Assembly: GCF_042453785.1 (NCBI RefSeq)
Contig: NC_091661.1
Span: 29,875,501 to 29,939,500, forward strand
DNA from: Malus domestica
Lineage: Eukaryota > Streptophyta > Magnoliopsida > Rosales > Rosaceae
Length of the DNA stretch: 64,000 nt
Direction of reading: 5' to 3'
Under the pieces are notes generated by a model. The model ran no database searches. It saw only the letters and a list, made by a program, of their open reading frames with translations, and had not been told where the DNA came from. Below, piece after piece: positions 24,100 to 34,345 of this stretch; within the stretch, counting starts at the first letter, position 1, and each line of letters opens with the position of its first letter. The translations under genes and the position numbers were made by a program.

Positions 24100-24830
24100 G
24101 CTTACTATGAATGAAGATGGAAAGAAGAGATCTTCCCCGCCTGCTCATGAGATGCCTAGTTAAGAAAAAACTGAAGACTTCTTCTGCTGTTCATGAGGGT
24201 CCGCTTGCTACCGAGAGGTATGTGATTGACATGACTTCTTCTAATGGGAAGAAAAATAAGGCTGCTAGATCTGAGCATGTGGCGTCTTCCATGTTGAGAA
24301 TGGCTAGTACAATTGTGGATAAGATTGCTTAGCGTAAAGGTTTTATCATGCCCCCAGTGCCGAAGTCTGTACCAGGACGTTCTTTGGGAGCCAAGTCCGG
24401 TTCACCTTTGTAGAGACTTGCTATTATGAAGAGTGGTAAGGTGGACTCTGCTACTAAAGTGGCGCCAAAGCCTGCTCCCTTTGCTGCTGAGATTGATTCG
24501 CCTCAGATTCAAGATCTTAAGCTTGCAATTTCTGAGCTTCGTTTCACTGCTTATGCTAAGAAGGGAGTGGATGAGCTGCAGCGCGTCTGTGTTAGTCTGC
24601 TTAAGAAGAATGAGCAGCTGAAGGGTGAGAATGATGGGCTTGAGGTTTTAAGACCTTCTCTATTTCTCCGAAAGACTTGCTTGCTTTTACTTTTAAGGCT
24701 TCCATTGGTGAAGTAGTTGGAGAAGTTAGTGCCCAAACTGGGGCAGCCGGGGGTGAAGTGCCGGATGATGCCGTTGCTAAGAGTATTACGGCTGTTGAAG
24801 GTGTGGCGACCGAGTAGTCGTGGGATGTCC
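24100..24830 (+). other. Extra open region of the LTR element, opposite in sense to gag
   Basis: Between the pol trace and the 3' LTR the plus strand, opposite to gag, shows protein-like text. One stretch reads SSMLRMASTIVDKIA; another, rich in Leu, Lys and Glu (ELQRVCVSLLKKNEQLKGEN), looks like a coiled coil. Tat-lineage gypsy elements of plants are known for an additional reading frame in this place, often antisense. The region appears decayed. The assignment is inference from place and sense. Confidence 0.4.
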
Positions 24831-27800
24831 AAACTGCTGTAGTGTAGTATTTTAGGTAGCCTTTAGGATTTTCTTTGTTTTTCCTTGTAGCTTTTGTTTT
24901 GCTTGAACTCCTTCGGCCTTTGCTAGTTGTTTATAAACATGTTTTCCTTCGTTTTTCTTTATCTTCACTTCTTTTGTTCATGCCCTAACCTTTAGACTTG
25001 ATAGACCAGTGGCAGGCATGCTACTTTTTTATAAGCAGACAAACTCGCGTAGCCTATGCAGCCGTAGGTGTTGGTGTAGAACTTTGCAAAGTTGTTAGCC
25101 ATAGGGTTGGCAGCCGGATGCCTTACTTACAGAAGCAGACAAGTCCGCGTAACCACTAGGCTGTTAACCTTGACTTTCTTCAATTCCGTAGGTTGCGTAG
25201 CAAGTATCACAACACTTTAGGACTTGGTGTAGGTTGTTCCGCGCTTGGCAGAGGTGAAGCTTATCGACTACGTAGCATGTCGGCAGTGGATAAAACTTCG
25301 TATATGCGCGCTAGCTTGTTTAACCTTTCACAAGAATGTGCGGTTGTATAAGTCTAGTGCGGCTTCACTGCTCGAAGGGCAAGCCGTAGGCAGTCTTCCG
25401 GAATCCGTAGGCTACCTTAGTGCACTCGGTAGCAGCTTTAGGATTCCAGGGCAGCCGTCCATCGGATGTACTGCGTAATGTGCCCTCTCCGTCTCTAGGG
25501 CCCGGTTCCCTACGGATTAGGCCAAGAGACCCAAAATCCTTCAGTTAGCTAAGCCTTGAAAAAGACCATTGCGGCTACTTCTAGGAATCCCGGCGCAAGC
25601 CATCGTGCATCTAGTTATACTAGGGCAGCCAGGCTCATCCACGTCTGGATATTCGGAGTGTAAAGTTTATCCTCCCGTCTTGGAGAGCTGACCCATATGG
25701 GTGTTGGAGAATTGGTTTACCCTCTCGCACTGGAGAGCATGGTTGGTCCCTCGGGGGGCGCAATTCCTGCGATGAGTCCCTAAGAAGGGCGCAGTCTTCT
25801 TTTGAAGTGCAGGAGTGATTAGTTGTTGTAAGCATGCAGCCAAGCCAAGTTGTGATTACTTCTAAATTCCTCATTGAAAAACGAGTGAAACGAACGAGAA
25901 CTTTAGCTGTAAGGTAGGAACTGCATAACAACTGGATAGTCCTCAGCTTGTGAGGTGGTGCCCGTCGAGCTTATTGAGTCTTCGGGTTTTGATGTAGCAG
26001 GAGGTCACACATGGTACTTCTTCAGATTGTAGGCCATCCATTTCTTTTCAATCTTTTTGCCGCTTCATGGTGGTGAGGGTGTAATTACTCTTGCCCCCTA
26101 CTCTGCTGATCTTGTACGGACCTTCCCAGATGGGATCCATCTTTTTGGAGCCTTCTCTGCCGGCAGTGATGAAGGTTTTTTTGCGTCGTCGACATGCAAA
26201 TGCCAGAAGTCTCCATCGGGTGGAGTAGGCGCAGCTAGAGTGTGCTCGGCTACTTCTGAGGCATCGTTGGGCCGCTCTGTTGCGTCACCTAGGCTCGGCG
26301 TGAAGACGCAGTAGGGAGCTGTGGAGATGGGGCCATGTCATACGCAACAGGAGATGCTCAACTGCCGGTATTGGGCCACTCTAGAGTTGAATCATTGAGC
26401 AAGGGTCGGCTAGGGCCGTGTGATGCGCAGCAAGAAATGGTACTCAACTGCCGGTACATGTGTGCTCCTATGTAGAATCTTTTAGGGTGACGAGGACAAA
26501 ACTTGCTTTCGAGTGTGTCCTTCCAGTGTTGCGTTCGTCAGAAAACTTTACATCCGCCAGGGTCTACGTCTTTATCGTCGCGCGTCTGGATTGGGCAGAA
26601 TAGTACGTCATTAGGATAATTGCATGCGTTTGAAAGTAAAACTTGTGCTTCTGGGTTGCAACAACTATCGCCAAAGTTAGCTTTTGAATTTTTAATAACA
26701 TCGAAGAGAGCTTTTGAACTGTAGAATACAGGTAACTGTGGAATACAGGTAGTCGGGCCCCCATCTCTTCTCGCATGATGGTAGAGCTTATTGCTACTTT
26801 AGATACCGTCAAACATGTGAATAAGTCCTCCGCTGCTTCTAGGGAGGTGATGTCGGGTACTTCTTCAAGTCCTTGAATGTGCATTGGCGAGCCTCATCCC
26901 AAAGTGCATACTTCTCTGCCAAAGCAAAAGAGTCTGCCAGAGTTAGATCTTCTTTCATGATTAATTTTCCGAATAACGGGTGGTCTGCTGGAAGTCCTTT
27001 TTGGAAGGCTGCTCTAGCTATCGAGTCGTTGCATCCGACTATTTTTGCCTTCTCTACTTTGAACCTCCTCACATAGTCGCGAAGTGACTCCTTTGGGTTC
27101 TTCTTGACGTTGAACAAATGATCAGATTTCTTTTTGATCGAGCGATAGGATGAATATTCTTTGGTGAAAACCAAAGAAAGTTCGTAGAAATTCCGGATGG
27201 ATTGTGGCGACAGGGTGTAGAACCAATCTTGCGCCTCGCCTTGTAGAGTGGTGGCGAATATCTTGCACATAAGCTCATCGTTGTTTCGATAAAGGATCAT
27301 TGCGCTTCGGTAGCGCTTTAAGTGTCTCTCCGGGTCTTTATCCCCTTTGAAAGATGTGAAATGTGGCATGCTGAACTCTCGTGGAGGCTCTGCCTGCTCG
27401 ATCTCGTCCGTGAAGGGTGACCTGCTTATGTTGGTCATGTTCCATCGTAGTGCCTCGTCCGTGACCTCGTTGCGTTGGAAATCATGCAATCGCTTGGTCA
27501 AGAGTCTCTCTACTTCTTCCTGAATTTGCCTTTGTTGGGGTAGCGGAGCTCTCGGCTGCCCCCAGCCATGACTTGGTGGTCTAGACTGCTCTTCCATGTG
27601 TTTGGCTCGTCTACGCCGCAGATGCAGTGCATGTGGTGCGTTCCTAGCAGGCTGCTGGTTGAACTTGAGCTGGATTGAGTGACTGCCTCTTTCCGTCCGT
27701 CGTGCTGCCTACTCTGATGTGAGGTGGATGATGCTCCTTGTGGGCTTAGCCGCGAATGAACACTTTGTCCGGAAGGTTGCTCATGTTGACTATCGGAGTG

Positions 27801-28309
27801 TGACCCCAACCGTGAATGTATGCTCATCCGTGGGCCTAGTCGAGAGTACACGCTCCTCCGCGCGCTAAGACGGGAGTATACGCTATCTCGGGGGCCCAAT
27901 CGGGAATGTACACTGCCTGAACGTTCGGCTCGTGGCTGGTCGAAAGGCTGCTTGCTGCTGCTGGAAAGGTTCGTCTGCCCTTGTCCTACTTCGGGATACC
28001 TTGTCCGGGGCACGTTGGATCCGATGCGTTGCAAAAGTTGATTCACCAAAGTTGTCTGTTGTGCAAGGGCGCTCGTCAACTCTATGACTTGTCGAGACAA
28101 GTGTTGTTCGCCATTTGGATTGGAAGAGCTTGGAAGGAATGCGCCTCCTTGGGCAGTGGAAATGTGGTAGACTCCGGGTGCGAGATTTGAATTGGGAAAT
28201 GTCAAATCCGCGAAAAAATATGGTAAGAATGCCCCCGGCTCGATGGTAGGTCCGGATGGTTGAGATAGTCTTGGGTCGACTTGGGCTGCTTGGAAAGCCA
28301 CTGGAGCAT

Positions 28310-28760
28310 GATGAGCCTTGAGAGTGGGCTGCTCGTCGGGAGTAGGCTGGGTCACGAGAGCAGGCTGCTTGGCAGGAGCAGGTTGGGCCGTGAGAGTGGG
28401 CTGCTCGACGGAAGCAGGCTGAACCACGAGAGTGAGCTGCTCGTCGGGAGCAGGCTGGGTCACGAGAGCAGGCTGCTTGGCAGGAGCAGGCTGGACCACA
28501 GGAGTGGGCTGCTCGACGGAAGCAGGCTGGACCGCGGGAGTGGGTTGCTCGTCGGGAACAGGCTGGGTCACGAGAGCAGGCTGGGCCACGGGAGTGGGCT
28601 GCTTGGCAGGAGCAGGCTGGGCCACCGGAGTGGGCTGCTCGACGAAAGCAGGCTGGGCCACGGGAGTGGGCTGCTCGTCGGGAGCAGGCTGGGTCACGAG
28701 AGCAAGCTGCTCGGCAGGAGCAAGTTGGGCCGTGAGAGTGGGTTGCTTGACGGGAGCAGG
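28310..28760. repeat. Tandem repeats coding the Pro/Gln-rich part of gag
   Basis: About ten imperfect tandem units (words gagcaggctgg, gtgggctgctcg) make a (VAQPAPxEQPTP)-like protein repeat on the minus strand. The periodicity is about 42-48 bp. Confidence 0.8.
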
Positions 28761-28849
28761 CTGCTCAATGCGCGGTGCATATGAATGCGAGGCTTGGGCT
28801 TGGGTCCACGTAAACTCAGATGGCACGGCTTGGATCGTGGTCTTGGTAC

Positions 28850-29260
28850 CGTGAGCCTTGGATGGCACGGCTCGGGCCGTGGTGAAGGCTCCATGGACCT
28901 CGCCACGAGTGGCTACCGAAGTAGCCACCGCGGTGGTTCCCATGGTGGCCGTGGTGAAGGCACCATGGACCTCGCCGCGGGTAGCTACCGAGGTAGCCAC
29001 CACGGTGGTTCCCATGGTAGAAGCTTGTGGTGATGATGCCGCTCCCCTTATTGTCGCATTTTGCCTCACGGATCTCCGGGTCGTGGTGAAGGCTCCATGG
29101 ACCTCGCCACGAGTGGTTACCGAAGTAGCCACCGCGGTGGTTCCCATGGCGGCCGTGGTGAAGACACCATGGACCTCGCCGCGGGTGGCTATCGAGGTAG
29201 CCACCACGGTGGTTCCCATGGTGGAAGCTCGTGATGATGATGCCACTCCCCTTATTGTCG
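28850..29260. repeat. Second repeat block at the start of gag
   Basis: A 60-65 bp unit with accatggacctcgcc and gtagccaccgcggtgg is repeated four times, in two pairs about 210 bp apart. Each pair is followed by a copy of the gcctcacggatctcc word. On the minus strand it codes TTVVATSVATRGEVHGAF-like repeats. Confidence 0.8.
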
Positions 29261-29509
29261 CATTTAGCCTCACGGATCTCCGCAATCCCATTTCTTGAAC
29301 ATTATAATTTTCACTTGTGGAATTTTCTAAATTTCTAGCCATTATATTTTGCTTATACGTTTTATCAAAGAACCTTTGCAAGTAAAAAATTCTAATAATA
29401 AGAACGTATGAAAAATATTCAAATGGACTAGAAAATAAAGAAAAAAAAACATTTTTGTGTGAGAGTCTTCTACGAGTATGGATTTCAACTCTCAATGAAA
29501 GCACCAATT

Positions 29510-30059
29510 TGTGGATGCAAATTTCTTCCTCCTTGATCTTGGACAATTTTGCACCTACAAAACAATTAATACCTTAGGTTAAGGCCAAGAGCCTCACGCG
29601 CCCACGATGAATGGGGAGGCTTTGGCCGAATAACCTCCGATGCCAAAGTTAGAATTTAGAGAGAAAGAGTGTTTAGAGAATTTTGGGATTTTTGCCAAAG
29701 TGTTGGAATTGATTTTTTGGTGAGAATAGGTGCCTATTTATAGAGTTAGGAGGTGGCTAGGGTTTTTAGGTTTAATTTAGGTTTAATTAGCCAATTTATT
29801 ATGATTAATTGACTAATTTAAACATAAAGGAATGTTTTGATGGTTATGGGTTTAATTGGCTAGTTGAATAAGGAAAAAATGAGGTAAAAACATATATGAA
29901 ATAGGTTTTGAATTGTTACCCATTTTGGGTACTTCTGACTTGGTTGATGGATGATTCTCCACTGCTCGCGTGTAGGAGACCCGGTATGCCTCGAGGGTAT
30001 TTTTATCCTTTTTGTTCAAAAAACCCACGTGTCGCCTTGTGAATATTTTTTGCTCCACA
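29510..30059 (-). repeat. Right LTR (5' LTR in element sense)
   Basis: 550 bp, TGTGGA...TCCACA. The adjoining inner sequence on the minus strand begins with the ttggtgcttt primer-binding-like site, which fixes the orientation of the element. Confidence 0.95.
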
Positions 30060-30434
30060 GTGGTTTTGGGCGGACACGTTGTGCCCAAAAACGGGACCGT
30101 TAATTTCATGGTGGCGGATATAGGGTGGGACCCGCAAGTGTAGGAAGATCCCATGGCGTTCAAGCCGGAGAGGTTCTTGGGCAGCGGCGGATGAGAAGAA
30201 GGGTTCGATTTGACGGGGAGCAGGGAGATTAAGATGATGCCGTTTGGGGCAGGGAGGAGGATCTGTCCTGCATCGGGATTGGCGGTGCTTCACCTGGAGT
30301 ACTTTGTGGCGAATTTGGTTTGGAAGTTTCAGTGGAGGGCTGTGGAGGGAGATGACGTTGACCTGTCAGAGAAGACGGAGTTTACTGTGGTGATGAAGAA
30401 TCCATTGCAAGCCCACGTAATCCCTAGAATTTAA
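30060..30434 (+). pseudogene. CYP89A copy 2, 3' part
   Basis: It continues the interrupted gene from [11 protein letters not shown] to the end, after the second gtggt. The heme loop [15 protein letters not shown] and the C-terminus HVIPRI are present and almost identical to copy 1. Two in-frame stops occur (TGG to TAG in QVWED and GGA to TGA in SGGGEE), so this copy is dead even without the LTR insertion. Confidence 0.93.
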
Positions 30435-30615
30435 TACGTGGGAGAATTCTGTACTAATTTTTCGATGTACGTTCAACCGCTAAATCCATCAATGTATATG
30501 CTCTTCATTGATTATGCAATTTCGAAAATTTGGAATTTTAGTTTACTAGTGTGATTCAAGACAGATTTTATAATTTTAATATTTAGTGAGTGATTTGAGT
30601 GAGCTGTATTTGCTA

Positions 30616-31261
30616 TCTTCATGTAATTGTAAACACGCATCGGAGATTACGAAGTAGCTTGGGTTGATTTTGAGGCAGGAAAGACAGAAAATGAAATGCT
30701 ATCTTTACAACCCCTCTCAACCCTGCCTTCACCGCATGAATCTATCCTTATTGGTGACTTAAAAAGGGCTAATTTCAAGCAATTTCTTTCCGACAAGGGT
30801 GTTCAGTTACCATTTCCGTTCATTGCTTAATTTGTTAGATTATGTTTCATCACCAAAATTCGATATGTGAAATAATCTCACGTTCTCAACTTCTAGATAA
30901 GGTTAAATCTCTATGGAACTACCATATATACAACGATTTTGATCTGATTTCCTTGACATGTTGAATTTGCTGGTGGGGCGCTGAGATGCGGTGAATATGT
31001 GACATTACGCAAAGTTGGAGATGCAAGCCATAAGGTTGGTCATATACATATATGCTAATAGTATTTGCACCCAAATTTTTAGCACAACAGTTGCATAGCT
31101 AGAGTTCTGGTTTGCGGATGGAAAGTCTAACTAGCGTATATATAATTTGATCTTTTGTAGGGTGGTGGTTCTGGCACCCAACAAATTGTGATCGCAAGCC
31201 CTTATGTCAGGATTATTACAAGATTCAGGAGTATCTCTACTCACAATTTTGTTTGTTTTAA
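30616..31261 (+). pseudogene. CPSF2 3'-end fragment C
   Basis: The P450 3' flank ends at about 30,615 and the text jumps into the CPSF2 intron (tcttcatgtaattgtaaacac, matching 15,475-15,498). Three exons follow: GDYEVAWVD..., VEFAGGALRCGEY... and GGGSGTQQIVI.... The acceptor before VEFAGG has changed from ACAG to ACATG, and there are frame-breaking changes in the last exon. A MITE has entered at its stop codon. Confidence 0.9.
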
Positions 31262-31849
31262 GACTATCTTCAACCCTTGGGGACAAGACAAAGCTTAAAA
31301 ATTTAAGCCAGAAAATTTGAAGTCATAAGCCATAAACTATTTTTCTCTTTCAACACTTATGGCTTAAAATTTTAGCCCGTGATGATCAAATAATGATATT
31401 AGCCTAATTTTTTGTTTTCTGTAACTTCTTTTGAAAATAAAATTTATGTAGATTATCTTAATTTATTTTTATGAACATTTTAGTCTAAAAATATTTAAAT
31501 TCTCAAATACATATGTATTTATAAAGTTCTAAGTTAAATTTGATTTAAATAATTTTCTTAAATTATTTTAGACGTTGGTTTAATTTTGGGCCGTCAAATC
31601 TTTTTTTTACTATTAGATTTGATCTCATTTGATCGTAGCCGTTAGATTATAAGTAAACAACAAAAAAATAATTGAAATATAACAGTTTGGTGGATCCAGA
31701 ATAATTTAAACCAGGCTTAAATCCTGGAAGTAATCTAGCTTAGAGATATATTTTCTCTCCAGGGTTTATTTTAGCCCATGATTGGAGATGATTTGGGAGA
31801 AGTTTTAAAACTTATGTTTTAAGCTTTATTTTATGAATTGGTGATGGTC
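31262..31849. mobile_element. Tourist-like MITE at the CPSF2 stop codon
   Basis: The ends GACTATCTTCAAC and GTTGGTGATGGTC are inverted repeats (GACCATCTCCAAC in sister copies). The flanking TAA on both sides is the 3 bp duplication typical of PIF/Harbinger-type MITEs. The left TAA is the former CPSF2 stop codon. Sister copies lie at 45521-46083, 60406-60673 (partial) and 63895 onward. Confidence 0.8.
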
Positions 31850-32044
31850 TAAGTGAAGAGACATAATATCAAACGGGTGAACTAACATTTAATCACGATG
31901 TTAACTTCCAGTGATTCCACGAAACACACTAAAGTTATTTCAACGTAGACTTATTTTTCTTCGAAGTTGCAATGGTAAGACATTTTAAGTGAAAGTGACA
32001 ATATGTGCAGCTGAGTCAAAGCCGTGGAAACCTGATTTCTTATA

Positions 32045-32258
32045 GGACAAGGATTGTCTGCCCTCCTAGTTGTGGTGCCCTTTCATGCACTCTTATTTTG
32101 TGCGGTCATGATTAAGCCATGTCAATATTTTATATTTTTATTGTTTTTTATCTTATTATCTCATTAAAAATTAATATAAAATATTAATATGACTTAAGCG
32201 TGACCGCACAAAATAAGAGAGAATGGAAGGGCACCACAATTAGGAGGGCAGACTGTCC
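32045..32258. mobile_element. Mutator-like MITE directly upstream of the copy 3 TATA box
   Basis: The ends GGACAAGGATTGTCTGCCCTCC and GGAGGGCAGACTGTCC are inverted, and the arms extend over about 40 bp. A perfect 9 bp target duplication, tttcttata, lies at 32036-32044 and 32259-32267, which points to the Mutator superfamily. Confidence 0.88.
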
Positions 32259-32263
32259 TTTCT

Positions 32264-32270
32264 TATAAAG
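32264..32270 (+). promoter_or_regulatory. TATA box of CYP89A copy 3
   Basis: The word tataaag lies 80 bp before the start codon and overlaps the right-hand target duplication of the MITE. Everything farther upstream in the promoter is therefore pushed away by 223 bp. Confidence 0.6.
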
Positions 32271-32343
32271 TATGGAAACTAACAAGAACTAACAATTAAT
32301 GAGCAAACGCAGTCGCCCTCTGTCTGATTGCTTACGATTCACC

Positions 32344-33897
32344 ATGGAAACCTGGTTCCTTATCCTCATCGCCCTCTGCGTCTCCTTCCTCCTCAGACCC
32401 CTTCTCTCTCTATTCCTACCCACTTCCATCTCCAGATCCAATCTCCCTCCCGGGCCTCGCTTCTTCCACATCATCGAAGGCTTCTTATTCCTCCTCAAAT
32501 CTACCTCGGAGCTCGAGCCTATAATCCGCAAACTCCAGGCCGAATACGGGCCCATCATCTCCCTCCCCATCGGCTCCCGCTCTACCGTCTTCGTCGCCGA
32601 CCGCTCCCCCGCCCACCAGGCCTTAATCCTGAACGGCGCCGTGTTCGCCGACCGCCCCCAGGCCTTGGCCACCAACAAGTGCGCCAGCAGCAACCAGCAC
32701 ACCATCGCCTCCGCCGTCTACGGCCCCACGTGGCGTCTCCTCCGCCGCAATATCACCTCCGAAATCCTCCACCCTTCCCGCGTTAAATCCTACGGCAGCG
32801 CCCGCAAATGGGTTCTCGACATCCTCGTCAACCGCCTCAAAACCGAGTATCAATCCCACTCCGAAGCCGCCGCCGCCGGGGTCAGGGTGGTCGACCACTT
32901 CCAATACGCCATGTTCTGCCTCCTGGTTCTGATGTGCTTCGGCGACAAATTGAACGAAGAGCAAATCAAAGAAATCGAGCACGTGCAGCGCCAACTACTT
33001 TTGAGTTCCGGGCGGTTCAATATCCTCAATTTCAAGCCGAAATTGACGAAGATTATCTTCAAAAATCGGTGGCGGCAATTCTTCAAAATCCTCGAGGAAC
33101 GACGAGAAGTGCTCGTCCCTCTGATTCGAGCACGACAAAACAGGGCAAAGCAGGGCAGCAAAACCGACGACAAGGATGATGAATTTGTGTTGTCGTATAC
33201 AGATACGCTGCTGGACCTCGAGCTTCCCGACGGCAACGAAAAGCGGAAGCTTTCGGAGGGAGAAATGGTTAGCCTCTGCTCAGAGTTTCTGACCGCCGGC
33301 ACCGACACGACTTCCACCGCGCTGCAGTGGATCATGGCCAACGTAGTGAAGTACCCGCAAGTTCAGGATAAGCTGTTTGCGGAGATTAAAGGGGTGATGG
33401 GAGAAACGGAGGACGAGGTGCCGGAGGAGGTCCTGCACAAGCTGCCGTATCTGAAAGCCGTGATCTTGGAGGGGCTGAGGCGCCATCCACCGGCGCACTT
33501 TGTGCCGCGCGCGGTGACGCATGACGTGGTTTTGGGCGGATACGTGGTGCCCAAGAACGGGAGTGTTAGTTTCATGGTGGCGGATATAGGGTGGGACCCG
33601 CAAGTGTGGGAGGATCCCATGGCTTTCAAGCCGGAGAGGTTCTTGGGCAGCGGCGGAGAAGAAGGGTTCGATTTGAGGGGGAGCAGGGAGATTAAGATGA
33701 TGCCGTTTGGGGCAGGGAGGAGGATCTGTCCAGGGTCGGGATTGGCGGTGCTTCACCTGGAGTACTTTGTGGCGAATTTGGTGTGGAAATTTGAGTGGAG
33801 AACTGTGGAGGGAGATGACGTGGACCTGTCAGAGAAGCAGGAGTTTACTATAGTGATGAAGAATCCATTGCATGCCCACGTAATCCCTAGAATTTAA
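32344..33897 (+). CDS. Cytochrome P450, CYP89A type, copy 3
   Basis: 517 residues, intronless, all motifs present: N-terminal anchor, NLPPGPR hinge, AGTDTTST in the I helix, EGLRR, FKPERF and heme loop [15 protein letters not shown] with Cys462. It differs from copies 1 and 5 in the N-terminal third (for example FFHIIEGF for VFPVIGGF), in HPPAHFVPRAV for HPPGHFVLPHAV, and in having the usual Gly after CP. Its closest sister is copy 4. An in-frame ATG 15 codons upstream would add MSKRSRPLSD..., but METWF is preferred because it begins the membrane anchor as in the family. Role as for copy 1, substrate unknown. Confidence 0.95.
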   Translation: METWFLILIALCVSFLLRPLLSLFLPTSISRSNLPPGPRFFHIIEGFLFLLKSTSELEPIIRKLQAEYGPIISLPIGSRSTVFVADRSPAHQALILNGAVFADRPQALATNKCASSNQHTIASAVYGPTWRLLRRNITSEILHPSRVKSYGSARKWVLDILVNRLKTEYQSHSEAAAAGVRVVDHFQYAMFCLLVLMCFGDKLNEEQIKEIEHVQRQLLLSSGRFNILNFKPKLTKIIFKNRWRQFFKILEERREVLVPLIRARQNRAKQGSKTDDKDDEFVLSYTDTLLDLELPDGNEKRKLSEGEMVSLCSEFLTAGTDTTSTALQWIMANVVKYPQVQDKLFAEIKGVMGETEDEVPEEVLHKLPYLKAVILEGLRRHPPAHFVPRAVTHDVVLGGYVVPKNGSVSFMVADIGWDPQVWEDPMAFKPERFLGSGGEEGFDLRGSREIKMMPFGAGRRICPGSGLAVLHLEYFVANLVWKFEWRTVEGDDVDLSEKQEFTIVMKNPLHAHVIPRI

Positions 33898-34080
33898 TAC
33901 GTGTGAGAATTCTGTACTAATTATTCGGTGCATATTCAACCGTTGAATCTATCCATGTATGCTTTTCATTGATTATGTAATTTTGAAAATTTAGATTTTT
34001 AGTTTACTAGTCTGATTCAAGACGGATTTTATAACTTCAATATTTAGAGAGTGATTTGTGTGAGATGTATTTGCTACTTT

Positions 34081-34345
34081 TTAGCTTATAACTAATACAA
34101 CTTTCAAATCTTGGGAAGACAACTTCTGTATTAGAGACTGCCCAAGAGCAAGGAGCATTTGAGCATTTGAGAATTTGATGGGATTGCCTACATAGGTACA
34201 ACTCTCCTTTAATCTTTGTGTTACAGCTTGTCTAATGACTAATTCGAAATCCAAGTTACTGTAGTCTAAACAAATTCGGTGGAGTAGTGTTTTTGTTTTT
34301 ACCTTTGCATATATGGAAATGAAAGAATAAATAACTCTTTGAAGA
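34081..34345. other. Recurrent block of unknown origin, copy D
   Basis: About 265 bp lie between the P450 3' flank and the CPSF2 fragment. The block recurs after copies 4 and 5 (48,301 and 63,139) but not after copies 1 and 2. The core 34128-34340 is flanked by the 13 bp direct repeat gaagacaacttct, which looks like a target duplication. On the minus strand a frame with TKTLLHRIC, ELVIRQAVTQRLKESC and YVGNPI is kept in all three copies. The family is not recognised. Confidence 0.5.

Larger units (their letters stand above)
26839..29340 (-). other. gag region of the LTR element
   Basis: In element sense, a long N-terminal part rich in Pro, Gln and Ala repeats (EQPTPVAQPA-like) leads into a retrotransposon gag domain with recognisable stretches such as FKGDKDPERHLKRYRSAM and LQGEAQDWFYTLSP. 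No protease or reverse transcriptase follows at normal distance. The region looks broken. The repeat-rich N-terminal part is unusual for gag. Confidence 0.85.
22707..30059 (-). mobile_element. Ty3/gypsy-type LTR retrotransposon, gag-bearing, pol mostly lost
   Basis: A 7,353 bp element lies inside CYP89A copy 2, between the 5 bp target duplications gtggt (22702-22706 and 30060-30064). Its LTRs of about 550 bp begin TGTGGA and end TCCACA. It is oriented on the minus strand. Next to the right-hand LTR is a primer-binding-like site (ttggtgctttcattgag on the minus strand), and next to the left-hand LTR a purine-rich tract. A gag region is clear. Only a short trace of the end of pol is seen (near 26,000-26,150), and no reverse transcriptase. 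By eye the LTRs differ at about seven sites plus one indel, roughly 1.3%, suggesting an age around half a million years at usual plant rates. It looks broken, with several breaks. It could have been moved only by a relative's enzymes. Confidence 0.93.

Noticed and set aside
28281-29298. Plus-strand open frames rich in Gly, Ser and Leu over the gag repeats
   Set aside because: They are the complement of the Pro/Gln-rich repeats of the gag region, not separate genes.
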